Assembly (NCBI GenBank): GCA_910579865.1
Contig: CAJTXA010000007.1
Span: forward strand, 62,001 to 126,000
DNA: 64,000 nt
Direction: 5' to 3'
Origin: an uncultured Lachnospiraceae bacterium
GTDB lineage: Bacteria > Bacillota > Clostridia > Lachnospirales > Lachnospiraceae
Positions 35,033 through 44,359 of the stretch are shown in pieces (the first letter of the stretch is position 1; each line of letters starts with the position of its first letter). Under the pieces are notes generated by a model. That model ran no database searches. It saw only the letters and a list, made by a program, of their open reading frames with translations, and was not told where the DNA came from. Made by a program: the position numbers and the translations under genes.

Positions 35033-35548
35033 ATGGGAATGTTGAAAAAATTTTATCCAAAAGAATATGTAGCTTCTACCTATTTCATTGATTTTGAGAA
35101 GTTATATCAAGAAGGGTACCGAGGGGTTCTTTTTGATATTGATAATACATTAGTTCCACATGGAGCACCAGCAGATAAACGAGTTAAGAAATTGTTTCAG
35201 AAGCTGCGAAAATTGGGGATGAAAACTTGTCTGATTTCCAACAATCAAATCGGACGTGTAAAGGGATTTGCAGATGAGGTTGGTTCTAAGTTTATTGAAA
35301 ATGCACATAAACCTTCCACTAAAAATTATTTTCGGGCTATGGAGCAGATAGGAACGACTGTGGAAAATACAATATTTATAGGGGATCAGCTTTTTACAGA
35401 TGTATATGGAGCAAATCGAGCAGGAATACGAACGATATTAGTAGAACCAATTCATCCAAAGGAGGAAATACAGATTGTATTAAAACGGTATTTGGAGAAA
35501 ATTGTGTTATATTTTTATAAACGAGACTCAAATAAAAATCGGAAATAG
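35033..35548 (+). CDS. yqeG: YqeG-family HAD phosphatase
   Basis: HAD IIIA-type hydrolase of 171 residues. Motif I GVLFDIDNTLVPHG carries the nucleophile Asp, motif II is CLISNN, a Lys is present at HKPS, and motif III is FIGDQLFTDVYGANR. Bacterial YqeG proteins act on phosphatidylglycerophosphate or related substrates, which has not been settled for Clostridia. It starts six bases after nrdR. In many Firmicutes it sits in front of aroE, as here. Confidence 0.9.
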   Translation: MGMLKKFYPKEYVASTYFIDFEKLYQEGYRGVLFDIDNTLVPHGAPADKRVKKLFQKLRKLGMKTCLISNNQIGRVKGFADEVGSKFIENAHKPSTKNYFRAMEQIGTTVENTIFIGDQLFTDVYGANRAGIRTILVEPIHPKEEIQIVLKRYLEKIVLYFYKRDSNKNRK

Positions 35549-35566
35549 TAGGAGGACTTGAAAGAT

Positions 35567-36436
35567 ATGGTGGACGGAAGAACAAGGGTTTGTGGAATTA
35601 TTGCAAATCCAGTAGAACATACATTGTCACCTGTTTTACATAATATATTTGCACAGGAATTGGGACACAATCTAATTTATGTTCCATTTAAGCCAGAGAT
35701 AACAGGATTGGATATAGCTGTAAAGGGAGCATTTGCTTTACATGTACTTGGGTTAAATGTATCTGTTCCTTATAAACAGAAGGTGATCGAAAGTTTGGTT
35801 GCAGTAGAGAAAGATGCAAAGCAGATTGGAGCAGTAAATACTTTAGTTCGAATGGAGAATGGATATATGGGTTATAATACCGATTATCTTGGGCTTTGGC
35901 GAACATTTCAAGAAGAGGAAATTATTTTGGATGGACAAGAGGTAATTGTATTTGGAGCAGGTGGGGCTTCAAAAGCAGTTGCTTATCTTTGCTGTAAAGA
36001 AGGAGCAAAGCAGGTATATCTATTAAATCGTACTTTAAAAAAGGCACAGGAACTGGCAGCAGAATTAAATCAAACATTTCAAAGAGATTGTGTTTGTGCA
36101 ATGCAGCTTTCCGATTATAAAGAGATACCATATAAAGAACATAACTATTTAGCAATTCAGACAAGTAGTGTGGGGATGTATCCAAATGGAGATCAGGTGA
36201 TTTTGGAAGATCAGGAATGGTATCATTGCTTTCATACTGCCTTTGATCTAATTTATACCCCAGCTCAAACTAAATTTATGCAGTTTGCAAAAGCTGCAGG
36301 AGCAAAAACATATCATGGACTTAAGATGCTTTTATATCAAGGAGTAATTGCTTATGAACTTTGGAATCATTGTACAATTCCAAAAGAAGTTGTAAAAAAG
36401 GGGTATCAGATGATGGAAAGGGAGCTGCATTTATGA
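35567..36436 (+). CDS. aroE: Shikimate dehydrogenase
   Basis: NADPH-dependent reduction of 3-dehydroshikimate to shikimate in aromatic amino acid synthesis. NPVEHTLSPVLHN binds shikimate, NVSVPYKQKV has the catalytic Lys, NTDYLG the Asp. GAGGASKAVAYL and LLNRTLKKA form the NADP site. 289 residues from ATG 35567; the TTG at 35558 is too near GGAGG. The stop overlaps the aroK start, so the two are translationally coupled. Confidence 0.95.
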   Translation: MVDGRTRVCGIIANPVEHTLSPVLHNIFAQELGHNLIYVPFKPEITGLDIAVKGAFALHVLGLNVSVPYKQKVIESLVAVEKDAKQIGAVNTLVRMENGYMGYNTDYLGLWRTFQEEEIILDGQEVIVFGAGGASKAVAYLCCKEGAKQVYLLNRTLKKAQELAAELNQTFQRDCVCAMQLSDYKEIPYKEHNYLAIQTSSVGMYPNGDQVILEDQEWYHCFHTAFDLIYTPAQTKFMQFAKAAGAKTYHGLKMLLYQGVIAYELWNHCTIPKEVVKKGYQMMERELHL

Positions 36437-36960
36437 GAAAGCTGGTTTTAATTGGATATATGGGAGCAGGAAAATCTACGATAGGACAGGCATTATCCAA
36501 ACGTATGCAGATTTTATTTTCAGATACAGATACTTTGATAGAAGAAAAGCAAGGACGATGCATAGCGGATATTTTTGCTCAAGATGGGGAAGACTATTTT
36601 CGAGAGTTGGAGACAAACTGTCTGAAAGAACTTTTAGAACAGAAGGAAGATAGAATTGTTTCTACAGGAGGTGGATTGCCTCTTCGAAAGGAAAATCAAG
36701 AACTTTTGCGTCAGATAGGGTGTACCATTTATCTGCAAGTGTCAAAAGAGACCGTATTGAAACGATTAGAAGGAGATAAAAATCGTCCTCTTCTTCAAGT
36801 AGCAGACAGAGAAGCTAAGATTGCAGATATGATTCAGATACGTCATCCAATATATTTGGAAACAGCAGATGTTACTATCGCTGTAGATGGACGAAAAGTA
36901 AAAGAGATTGTAGAGGAGATTGAAAATCTGCTTTTAAATGGCAATTTCGGAAAAAAATAG
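36433..36960 (+). CDS. aroK: Shikimate kinase
   Basis: Phosphorylates shikimate, the next step after AroE. P-loop GYMGAGKST (8-16), DTD...R motif DTDTLIEEKQG, FR in YFRELE and GGGLPLR for shikimate binding, lid R in DKNRPLL. 175 residues. It overlaps aroE by four bases (ATGA). Together with yqeG and aroE it forms a mini-operon. Confidence 0.95.
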   Translation: MRKLVLIGYMGAGKSTIGQALSKRMQILFSDTDTLIEEKQGRCIADIFAQDGEDYFRELETNCLKELLEQKEDRIVSTGGGLPLRKENQELLRQIGCTIYLQVSKETVLKRLEGDKNRPLLQVADREAKIADMIQIRHPIYLETADVTIAVDGRKVKEIVEEIENLLLNGNFGKK

Positions 36961-37021
36961 TTGAAATATTCATCTTTTTAGTATACACTATAAAAAGAAA
37001 TTCGAAGGAGGAGCAATTAGG

Positions 37022-37579
37022 ATGATTCAAGCAGGTGATTTTAGAAATGGTATCACAGTAGAAATTGAAGGAAAAGTGTGCCAAATTATTGAATTCCAGC
37101 ATGTAAAGCCGGGTAAAGGCGCTGCATTTGTTCGGACAAAATTAAAGGATATTATCAATGGTGGTGTTGTAGAAAAGACGTTCCGCCCAAATGAAAAATT
37201 TCCACAGGCACGTATCGATAGAAATGATATGCAATATTTATATTCAGATGGAGAACTCTTTCATTTTATGGATGTAAATAGCTATGAGCAAATTGCTTTA
37301 AATTCAGGTGATATTGGCGATTCTTTGAAATTTGTAAAAGAAAATGAGATGTGTAAGGTATGTTCTTACAATGGAAAAGTATTCGCAGTAGAGCCCCCTT
37401 TATTTGTGGAATTAGAAATTACAGATACAGAACCAGGATTTAAAGGTGATACGGCAACAGGCGCTTCAAAGCCAGCAACTGTTGAAACAGGAGCTGTTGT
37501 ATATGTTCCTTTATTTGTAGAACAGGGTGAAAAGATAAAGATTGATACTCGTACAGGAGAGTATTTGTCTAGAGTATAA
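37022..37579 (+). CDS. efp: Elongation factor P
   Basis: Ribosome factor that relieves stalling at polyproline. KOW-like N-domain with HVKPGKGAAFVR; Lys32 is the position modified in Bacillus EF-P. Two OB folds follow, ending KIDTRTGEYLSRV. 185 residues. AAGGAGGAGC precedes ATG. Which modification pathway is used cannot be told here. Followed by a terminator. Confidence 0.97.
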   Translation: MIQAGDFRNGITVEIEGKVCQIIEFQHVKPGKGAAFVRTKLKDIINGGVVEKTFRPNEKFPQARIDRNDMQYLYSDGELFHFMDVNSYEQIALNSGDIGDSLKFVKENEMCKVCSYNGKVFAVEPPLFVELEITDTEPGFKGDTATGASKPATVETGAVVYVPLFVEQGEKIKIDTRTGEYLSRV

Positions 37580-37598
37580 TGGAAAAATGAAAAAGGTA

Positions 37599-37640
37599 AA
37601 AAAGAAACTGGTAGATAAAATCGGTTTCTTTTTATTTTTG
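37599..37640 (+). terminator. Terminator after efp
   Basis: AAAAAGAAACTG (37599-37610) pairs with CGGTTTCTTTTT (37622-37633) with one G-U, then ATTTTTG. Confidence 0.85.
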
Positions 37641-37642
37641 AC

Positions 37643-37671
37643 TTGCTATCTTAAAAAAACTGTAGTAAAAT
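37643..37671 (+). promoter_or_regulatory. Promoter of the DUF5688 gene
   Basis: TTGCTA (37643-37648), 17 bases, TAAAAT (37666-37671), directly after the efp terminator. Confidence 0.55.
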
Positions 37672-37746
37672 GAAATCGTTATCAATCAATGAATCGAGAT
37701 CATTTCTAATATTAAGTGTATTCTTTATCTGCTAAAAAGATTCAAT

Positions 37747-38643
37747 ATGACATATGAAAAATTTTTAACTGTGATTACACAGAGTGTACAACAAGCGATG
37801 GGACAGGAGTATCGGGTGTTATTGCACCATGTACTAAAAAATAATGCAACGCCAATGGATGGGATTTCTATTTTAAAAATAGGAGAAAAAGCTTCTCCTA
37901 CGATCTATTTGAATGAATTTTATAAAGAATGGGAAAAAGGGAAAAGTATTCTAGAAATCACAGATAAAATTCAAAGAATTTATCAGACACATTGCAGAAA
38001 AATGGAGTTTCGAATAGAGGAATTTAAAAATTATGAAAAGATAAAAGGAAAACTCGCAATAAAATTGATTAATTACCATGAAAATAATACGATGTTACAA
38101 GAGATCCCTTTTAAAAGATTTTTGGATCTTGCTGTGGTTTGTTATGTATTAATTGGAAAAATAGAAAGTAATACGGCTAGTATTTTAGTTCGACAAGAGT
38201 ATAGAAAGATATGGAAAGTAAGTGAAGAAGAACTATTTTTACAGGCATTTGAGAATACTCCTAAATTGCTTCCGCCAGAGTTAAAAAGTATGAATACCTT
38301 AATTCAGGAAGCATTATCTGGACAAGAGTTAGAGGATGAAAAGGAATATCAAGAGGGAGAGATTCCAATGTATGTTTTGACAAATGTGATGCGTTTTAAT
38401 GGGGCAGCCGCTATGCTCTATCCTGGGGTGATTTCCAATTTTGCTAGGTGGTTAGGAAAGGATCTTTATATTTTGCCAAGCAGTGTTCATGAGGTTATTT
38501 TAATTCCTTTGGTTTCGGATATTGAAAAGCATGTGTTAGAACAAATGGTGAGAGAAGTAAATCAAGAAGAAGTGGAACAGATGGAGCAGCTTTCCAATGA
38601 AGTTTATTGTTATTTTAGAGAGAATGGGGAATTTACTTTATAG
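37747..38643 (+). CDS. DUF5688-family protein, function unknown
   Basis: 298 residues, soluble. It resembles the DUF5688 proteins common in Lachnospiraceae: LLHHVLKNNATPMDGISI near residue 25, PTIYLNEFYKEWEKGKSI, and a late SNFARWLGKDLYILPSSVHEVILIP. No known catalytic motif is visible. It has its own promoter and no clear Shine-Dalgarno sequence before ATG, which is unusual in this window. The next gene is a tRNA. Confidence 0.8.
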   Translation: MTYEKFLTVITQSVQQAMGQEYRVLLHHVLKNNATPMDGISILKIGEKASPTIYLNEFYKEWEKGKSILEITDKIQRIYQTHCRKMEFRIEEFKNYEKIKGKLAIKLINYHENNTMLQEIPFKRFLDLAVVCYVLIGKIESNTASILVRQEYRKIWKVSEEELFLQAFENTPKLLPPELKSMNTLIQEALSGQELEDEKEYQEGEIPMYVLTNVMRFNGAAAMLYPGVISNFARWLGKDLYILPSSVHEVILIPLVSDIEKHVLEQMVREVNQEEVEQMEQLSNEVYCYFRENGEFTL

Positions 38644-38772
38644 AAAGATAGAAAGATTATAATTTGGATTTTAAAAAGAAATGATAGATGGGATTTTCTT
38701 TCTTTGCAGTGGATATCTTATATATCCTTTGCAAAGAAGCCATTGCAGCAGGAAAAATTTTTTTAAATTTGC

Positions 38773-38801
38773 TTGCAATATCATACAAAATAGTATATAA
38801 T
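38773..38801 (+). promoter_or_regulatory. Promoter of tRNA-Arg
   Basis: TTGCAA (38773-38778), 17 bases, TATAAT (38796-38801), 59 bases before the tRNA. A small hairpin TAAGTAT/ATACTTA (38821-38839) lies in the leader. 38644-38772 shows nothing else. Confidence 0.75.
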
Positions 38802-38859
38802 GACTATGTTGTGTACAAAATAAGTATAACGGATACTTAAGTAGAACACAGCATATTAC

Positions 38860-38932
38860 GTCACTGTGGCTCAATGGATAGAGCATCCGCCTCCGGAGCG
38901 GGGGACTGTGGGTTCGATTCCCGCCAGTGACG
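38860..38932 (+). tRNA. tRNA-Arg (anticodon CCG)
   Basis: Acceptor GTCACTG/CAGTGAC, D-arm GGCTCAATGGATAGAGC, anticodon loop CTCCGGA, T-arm GTGGGTTCGATTCCCGC. Reads CGG. CCA is not encoded. Eight T follow immediately and probably help to end the transcript. Confidence 0.95.
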
Positions 38933-38980
38933 TTTTTTTTGTACGATTTGTTCAAAATCGAAAGAATGAAAGGAAAAAAA

Positions 38981-39745
38981 ATGAGTGGAGATGATATGAT
39001 TAAATTGTACTGGAAAGTGGTTTCTTTTTTATTGCTATTTGCTGTCGTGGTGTTTTTAGGATTAAATTTTGTAAAAGGAACAAACAAAAAAGAAGCAGAA
39101 TTAGAAAGTACAACAGAGAATATTTCTTTAATGGAGTCAGTTACGGAACCTTTGACTACAACAGAAGCAGAATCTTTAGAGGAGGAAAATCCTCTTTTAA
39201 AGGATGCGATATTTGAAATAAATAAATTAATGGAATGGTTTTTTCAGGCGAAGTTTGATTGTGATATAGAAACATTACAACAAATTGTAAGCCCAAGTAA
39301 TGAATATCAGGCAGAACGTTTACATGAAGAACGTTATGGAAAGGATGAAAGTGGTCTGCTTGAAATCGAGAGTTATTTTGTAAAAAGTTGTTATAGTAAA
39401 AGAGGACTTTTAGAAGGAACATTTTTTGTATGGGTTTTGGTAGAGGTTAAGTATGTCAATGCAGAGACAACAGCTCTCGCACTTTATCGAATGTATGTTT
39501 GTAAAGGAGAAAATGGGTATTATATTAATCATGAAATTTCAGAGGAAGAAGCTGCTTATCGGGATGAAATCTCAGAGATGGAAGATGTACAGAAGTTAAT
39601 AGAAGAAGTAAATCAACAATTTCAGGAAGCAGTAAATCAAGATGAACAGTTAAAAAATATTGTTCTTACTATGGAAGGGACAGATTCAAAATCAGAGGAA
39701 ATGCAAAGTTCGGAGGAAGTACAAAGTTCAGCAGAAGTACAGTGA
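38981..39745 (+). CDS. Membrane-anchored protein of unknown function
   Basis: 254 residues. One helix near the N-terminus (about 12-32, LYWKVVSFLLLFAVVVFLGL), then a Glu/Thr-rich linker and an exported globular part with an NTF2-like flavour (LMEWFFQAKFDCDIETLQQIVSP near residue 85). It ends in a low-complexity Ser/Glu tail (SEEMQSSEEVQSSAEVQ). ATG 38981 follows AAAGGAA; the earlier start would run into the tRNA. No family recognised with certainty. Confidence 0.75.
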   Translation: MSGDDMIKLYWKVVSFLLLFAVVVFLGLNFVKGTNKKEAELESTTENISLMESVTEPLTTTEAESLEEENPLLKDAIFEINKLMEWFFQAKFDCDIETLQQIVSPSNEYQAERLHEERYGKDESGLLEIESYFVKSCYSKRGLLEGTFFVWVLVEVKYVNAETTALALYRMYVCKGENGYYINHEISEEEAAYRDEISEMEDVQKLIEEVNQQFQEAVNQDEQLKNIVLTMEGTDSKSEEMQSSEEVQSSAEVQ

Positions 39746-39763
39746 ACAGAGTAGAGAAGGGAG

Positions 39764-39803
39764 TGCCCCAAGTCTTTTCTAGTGTAAAGGATTGGGGCAT
39801 TTT
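39764..39803 (+). terminator. Terminator after the membrane-anchored protein
   Basis: TGCCCCAA (39764-39771) and TTGGGGCA (39792-39799) pair perfectly, with weaker pairing inside, then TTTT. Confidence 0.75.
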
Positions 39804-39836
39804 CATATGATTTTTTGACTGAGGTTGAGGTGTAAA

Positions 39837-40604
39837 ATGACAAAGTGGAATAACGTACAAAAAGAGGGAACACGGCTAAATAAGTTTTTAAGTGATGCAG
39901 GAGTATGTTCTCGAAGAGAAGCGGATCAATTAATAGAAAAAGGACTTGTATTTGTAGATGGACAGGTAGCTAAGATAGGAATGAGAGTTTTCGATCAGCA
40001 GGAAGTTACTGTGGATGGAAAACCTGTAGTTCAAGAAGAGGAATTTATATTATTAGCAGTAAATAAGCCAGTTGGTGTAGTTTGTACAACGACTTCACGG
40101 TTTCAGGAAGAAACCATTGTAGATTTGGTTCATTATCCAAAAAGGGTTTATCCAATTGGAAGGTTGGATAAAAGTTCAGAGGGATTGATTTTGATGACAA
40201 ATCAAGGGGAAATTGTAAACCAGATTTTAAAGGGGAGTAATTATCATGAAAAGGAATATATTGTTTCTGTTTATAAATCACTTACAGAAGAATTTTTAAA
40301 TCAGATGCGAAATGGAATTCCTATTTTAGATACAGTGACAAGACCTTGTATCGTAGAACCAATAGGTGAAAAGCGTTTTCGGATTGTATTGACACAAGGA
40401 TTAAACAGGCAGATTCGCAGAATGTGTGAATATTGTGGATATCGAGTAAGGAAACTAAAGCGGGTGCGAATTATGAATATCCAGCTTGGAAATTTAAAGT
40501 TAGGAGAATATCGGCAAGTTTCGAAAAAAGAATGGGAAGTATTAAAAAAGATGTTGGAAGAGCCGCATAAAAAATCGATTTGTATGGAAAGTGAGGATAA
40601 GTAG
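39837..40604 (+). CDS. RNA pseudouridine synthase, RluF/RsuA family
   Basis: Converts a uridine in rRNA to pseudouridine. The S4 domain covers the first 60 residues (RLNKFLSDAGVCSRREADQLIE). The catalytic motif is GRLDKSSEGLILMTN with the essential Asp, then HEKEYIV and LTQGLNRQIRRMCEYCGYRV. RluF-like by the LNKF start and overall length (255), but RluB/RsuA cannot be excluded. GAGGTG fixes ATG 39837. It sits one base ahead of ligA. Confidence 0.9.
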   Translation: MTKWNNVQKEGTRLNKFLSDAGVCSRREADQLIEKGLVFVDGQVAKIGMRVFDQQEVTVDGKPVVQEEEFILLAVNKPVGVVCTTTSRFQEETIVDLVHYPKRVYPIGRLDKSSEGLILMTNQGEIVNQILKGSNYHEKEYIVSVYKSLTEEFLNQMRNGIPILDTVTRPCIVEPIGEKRFRIVLTQGLNRQIRRMCEYCGYRVRKLKRVRIMNIQLGNLKLGEYRQVSKKEWEVLKKMLEEPHKKSICMESEDK

Positions 40605-40605
40605 A

Positions 40606-42615
40606 ATGGGACAAGAAAATAAACAAGAGGAAGAACAAAAACAGGAGAAAAAACGATACTTAGAATTGGTAAAGCTAATTAATCGATATAATAAACAGTA
40701 TCATGAAGAGAATACTTCAACTATTTCTGATTATGAATTTGATCAGCTAAATCAGGAATTAAAACAATATGAACAAAAACATCCCGATCAGATTGCAAAA
40801 AATTCTCCTTCTAAAAAAGTGGGAGGAAAGGTAAAACGAGAGGCAGGTGTAGAAGTGACACACCATGTACCAATGCTTTCCATTCAGGATGTTTTTACAA
40901 AAGAGGAAGTAGTTTCTTGGGTTGAGGAGGTAAAAGAGGTTCATCCAGATGCTACATTTTCTGTAGAACATAAAATTGATGGACTTTCTATGAGTTTACG
41001 TTACCAAAATGGAGAGCTAATTCTTGCTGAGACACGGGGAAATGGAATTGTAGGGGAGGATGTCACATTAAACAGCAGAGTAATTTCGGATGTAAAGGAG
41101 ACATTAAAGATTCCCTATGATTATTTAGAAGTACGTGGGGAAGTATATATGACACATAAGGATTTTGAACGAATAAATGAAAAACAAGAACTGTTAAATA
41201 AAAAACCATTTGCCAATCCAAGAAATTGTGCAGCAGGGACACTGCGGCAGTTAGATCCAGAGATTACAAAGGAAAGGGGATTACGCTTTTTTGTATTTAA
41301 TATACAAGATGGACCACGAAATTTGATCGAGCAACATACAGTAGGACTAGATTATTTAAAAGAAAAAGGATTATCTGTGGTGCCTCATATTTTATGTGGG
41401 ACAGCACAGGAGGTATTACAAGCGATTGATCAGATTGGAGAAAATCGTGAACAGTATCTCTATGATATTGATGGTGCAGTAGTAAAGATTGAACAGACAG
41501 AGTATCGGAATGATTTTCAGGCAGGTAGCAAATATAGTGCAGGACATATTGCTTATAAATATCCTCCTGAGGAGAAAGAGACAGAAGTATTAGAGATTGA
41601 ACTTTCCGTAGGACGAACAGGAAAAATCACGCCAACAGCAATATTAGAACCGATTCGGCTGTGTGGAACAACTGTTAGCAGGGCAACACTTCATAATCAA
41701 GAGTTTATTAATTCAATGGGAATTGGATTGCATACAAAAGTTTGTGTAGTAAAATCGGGAGAGATTATTCCTAAAATTACACGTGTAATAAAAGAGGCAT
41801 CTAAACCATTTCAAATTCCAGATATCTGTCCTGTCTGTGGAGAAGCTGTAGTAAAAGAAGAGGATACGGCAGATATTCGCTGTGTCAATCCTGCCTGTCC
41901 AGCACAGCTTCTTCGGACAATTAGTTATTTTGTAGGAAAAGAGGCAATGGACATAAAAAGTTTTGGAGAAAAATATGTGCAAGGATTGATTGAAGAAGGG
42001 TATGTTCATAATTTTGCAGATTTATACCGTTTGAAGGAAAAACGAGATGAATTAATAGAGAAAGGAATTATGGGGAAAGAAAAAAATACAGATAAAATTT
42101 TGACTGCAATTGAAGAATCCAAAAAAAATGATCCCATTAAACTTTTAATTGGACTTGGAATACAAAATGTTGGAAAAGCATCTGCTAAAGAAATTATGAG
42201 TCATTTTGCAAGTATTTCAGATTTAGCAAAAGCTTCCATAGAAGAGTTAGTTGCAATTCAAGATGTAGGTGAAATTACTGCACAGGGGATACGAGAGTTT
42301 TTTGATCATCCGCATAATTTGGAGCTTTTGGAGGCTTTAAAGGCAGAGGGTGTTAATACTGTAATGAAGAAGGAGGAAGGGGCTTCTGAAAAATTTTTTG
42401 GTATGACTTTTTGTATTACAGGAACGCTTCCTACTATGAAACGTAGTGAGATGGAGGAATTAATTGAGAAAAATGGCGGAAAATTGATGGGGGTTGGAAA
42501 AAAATTAAATTATTTAGTTGCTGGAGAAAATGCAGGTAGTAAATTAGAGAAAGCAAAGAGTTTAGGTATATCTGTACTGTCAGAAGAAGATGTATTAAAA
42601 ATGCTTCTTTTATAG
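40606..42615 (+). CDS. ligA: NAD-dependent DNA ligase
   Basis: Seals nicks in replication and repair. Adenylation domain with Lys123 in VEHKIDGLSMS and a GEVYMTHKDFERIN motif. OB domain SVGRTGKITPTA, four-Cys zinc finger (CPVCG...CVNPAC), HhH repeats and a C-terminal BRCT (FCITGTLPTMKRSEMEELI). 669 residues, full length. The N-terminus begins with a Glu/Gln/Lys-rich tail. ATG 40606 lies just after the pseudouridine synthase stop with GAGG in its last codons. Confidence 0.97.
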   Translation: MGQENKQEEEQKQEKKRYLELVKLINRYNKQYHEENTSTISDYEFDQLNQELKQYEQKHPDQIAKNSPSKKVGGKVKREAGVEVTHHVPMLSIQDVFTKEEVVSWVEEVKEVHPDATFSVEHKIDGLSMSLRYQNGELILAETRGNGIVGEDVTLNSRVISDVKETLKIPYDYLEVRGEVYMTHKDFERINEKQELLNKKPFANPRNCAAGTLRQLDPEITKERGLRFFVFNIQDGPRNLIEQHTVGLDYLKEKGLSVVPHILCGTAQEVLQAIDQIGENREQYLYDIDGAVVKIEQTEYRNDFQAGSKYSAGHIAYKYPPEEKETEVLEIELSVGRTGKITPTAILEPIRLCGTTVSRATLHNQEFINSMGIGLHTKVCVVKSGEIIPKITRVIKEASKPFQIPDICPVCGEAVVKEEDTADIRCVNPACPAQLLRTISYFVGKEAMDIKSFGEKYVQGLIEEGYVHNFADLYRLKEKRDELIEKGIMGKEKNTDKILTAIEESKKNDPIKLLIGLGIQNVGKASAKEIMSHFASISDLAKASIEELVAIQDVGEITAQGIREFFDHPHNLELLEALKAEGVNTVMKKEEGASEKFFGMTFCITGTLPTMKRSEMEELIEKNGGKLMGVGKKLNYLVAGENAGSKLEKAKSLGISVLSEEDVLKMLLL

Positions 42616-42646
42616 AAGCAAAAGAAAGAGATAGATGGAGGCCTTT

Positions 42647-43492
42647 ATGGAGGGACATGAGAAGATTGCAGTTTTAATTGATGCAGAAAATATATCAACG
42701 AAATATACAAAGTTGATTATGGATGAGGTTGGAAAGTATGGAATTGCTACATACAAGAGAGTATATGGAGATTTTTCCAATCCAGGTGTAATGGCTTGGC
42801 AGGATAAATTAAGAGAGTATGCAATGACACCAATTTTTCAATTTAATTATACAAGAGGAAAAAATGCTTCTGATTCAGCATTGATAATAGACGCAATGGA
42901 TATTCTATATTCGGGAAAAGTGACGGGATTTTGTTTGGTTACTTCAGATAGTGATTTTACAAAATTGGCTATTCGGTTGAGAGAGGAAGGTATGCTGGTA
43001 ATTGGAATGGGAGAGCAAAAAACACCAAATTCTCTTGTTGCAGCTTGCGAACCTTTTAAATACTTAGACTTGTTATATCAGGAAAATTCAGAAGAGAATC
43101 AAAAGTTAGACAAGATATCAGAGGAATGGAAAGAAAACCGGAAAGATAGCATTGGAAAAGGAAAGAAGTTAAATCGAGGTGTTTTGGATGGAATGATGGA
43201 TGGAGAAGAAGAATCAAATATCAATAAAATTCCAACAAAAAAAGAAGTTGGTGCTGAGATTGTCTCCATTATTGAATCACGTTCGGAAGAAGATGAGTGG
43301 GTAAATATATCAGATATTGGAAATATATTACCAAAGCGGATTCCGGGATTTGACCCTCGAAATTATAAATATGAAAAATTAGGTGGATTGATTAAAAGTT
43401 ATGATTTTTTGGAAACAAAGGCAATTCCAAATTCGAAAGATAAACTGTTAAAAGTGGTCTATGTTCGAATTAAGCAAAGAATAAAAGAATAG
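42647..43492 (+). CDS. NYN-domain protein with LOTUS/OST-HTH module
   Basis: 281 residues. NYN (PIN-like) nuclease domain, about 1-145, with acidic positions in LIDAENIS, SDSALIIDAMD and LVTSDSDFTKLAIRLRE. A charged linker leads to a C-terminal LOTUS/OST-HTH-like domain (about 200-281; ISDIGNILPKRIPGFDPRNYKYEKLGGLIKSYDFLE). Relatives (LabA/DUF88) are putative RNases guided by the LOTUS module. ATG 42647 follows ATGGAGG at good spacing. It lies between ligA and a phosphoesterase. Confidence 0.88.
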   Translation: MEGHEKIAVLIDAENISTKYTKLIMDEVGKYGIATYKRVYGDFSNPGVMAWQDKLREYAMTPIFQFNYTRGKNASDSALIIDAMDILYSGKVTGFCLVTSDSDFTKLAIRLREEGMLVIGMGEQKTPNSLVAACEPFKYLDLLYQENSEENQKLDKISEEWKENRKDSIGKGKKLNRGVLDGMMDGEEESNINKIPTKKEVGAEIVSIIESRSEEDEWVNISDIGNILPKRIPGFDPRNYKYEKLGGLIKSYDFLETKAIPNSKDKLLKVVYVRIKQRIKE

Positions 43493-43519
43493 AATAGGAT
43501 AGGGATTGAGGAAAGCAGA

Positions 43520-44275
43520 ATGGTTTATATTACTGGTGATACACATGGGGATTGGGTAGGAAGACTGAATATAGTATCTTTTCCAGAGCAAAAGAAAATG
43601 ACAAAAAAAGATTATGTACTTATTTTAGGGGATTTTGGAATATGGGATAATTCAAAGAGGGAAAAATACCATTTAGATTGGCTGGAAGATAGGCCATTTA
43701 CTACATTATTCGTATCAGGAAATCATGAAAATTATGATATTTTAGATCAATTACCAGTAAAGGAATGGCATGGTGGGAAGGTGAATTTTATTCGGCCATC
43801 TGTGATACATCTTATGAGAGGACAAATTTTTTATATTGAGGGAAAGACATTTTTTACTTTTGGCGGAGCAAGCAGTCATGATATACCAGATGGAATTTTA
43901 GAACTAGATGATCCAAATTGGAAAAAAAAGAAAAAGCAATTGGATCAGCAAAGGGCATTTTATAGAATCCATCATATTAGCTGGTGGGAAAGAGAACTGC
44001 CAAATGAGGAAGAGATGGAAGAGGGAGTGAGAAACCTTAGACAGCAAAATTATATTGTGGATTATGTTGTTACCCATACACCTTATACTTCTTTGCTTCA
44101 GCGGATGGATGATGGAGCTGGGATATACCAAAGTGATTATTTAACTGATTATCTGCAAAAAATTAAGCAGATTGTAACTTATCAGCAATTTTTCTTTGGA
44201 CATATGCATCAAAATGTTAATTTTTTGCAAGAGAAAGCAATTTGTATTTATGAGCAGATTGTTAGAGTATTATAA
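43520..44275 (+). CDS. Metallophosphoesterase
   Basis: Calcineurin-like phosphoesterase of 251 residues. Metal-binding motifs GDTHGD (6-11), GDFG (about 36), GNHEN (about 70), THTPY (about 190) and GHMH (about 233) are present in order. The substrate is unknown. It is 27 bases after the NYN gene and probably co-transcribed; a phosphoesterase next to a putative RNase may point to RNA turnover, which is only inference. Confidence 0.88.
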   Translation: MVYITGDTHGDWVGRLNIVSFPEQKKMTKKDYVLILGDFGIWDNSKREKYHLDWLEDRPFTTLFVSGNHENYDILDQLPVKEWHGGKVNFIRPSVIHLMRGQIFYIEGKTFFTFGGASSHDIPDGILELDDPNWKKKKKQLDQQRAFYRIHHISWWERELPNEEEMEEGVRNLRQQNYIVDYVVTHTPYTSLLQRMDDGAGIYQSDYLTDYLQKIKQIVTYQQFFFGHMHQNVNFLQEKAICIYEQIVRVL

Positions 44276-44299
44276 GATAATAAGAAATCATATCAAACC

Positions 44300-44347
44300 A
44301 AACGTCAGATTTGGAAAAGGAAAGGTGCTTTCTCAAATTTGACGTTT
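44300..44347. terminator. Bidirectional terminator between phosphoesterase and metA
   Basis: AAACGTCAGATTTG (44300-44313) pairs with CAAATTTGACGTTT (44334-44347) with one G-U. It lies between converging genes. Confidence 0.8.
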
Positions 44348-44359
44348 GTAAGGAAACGA

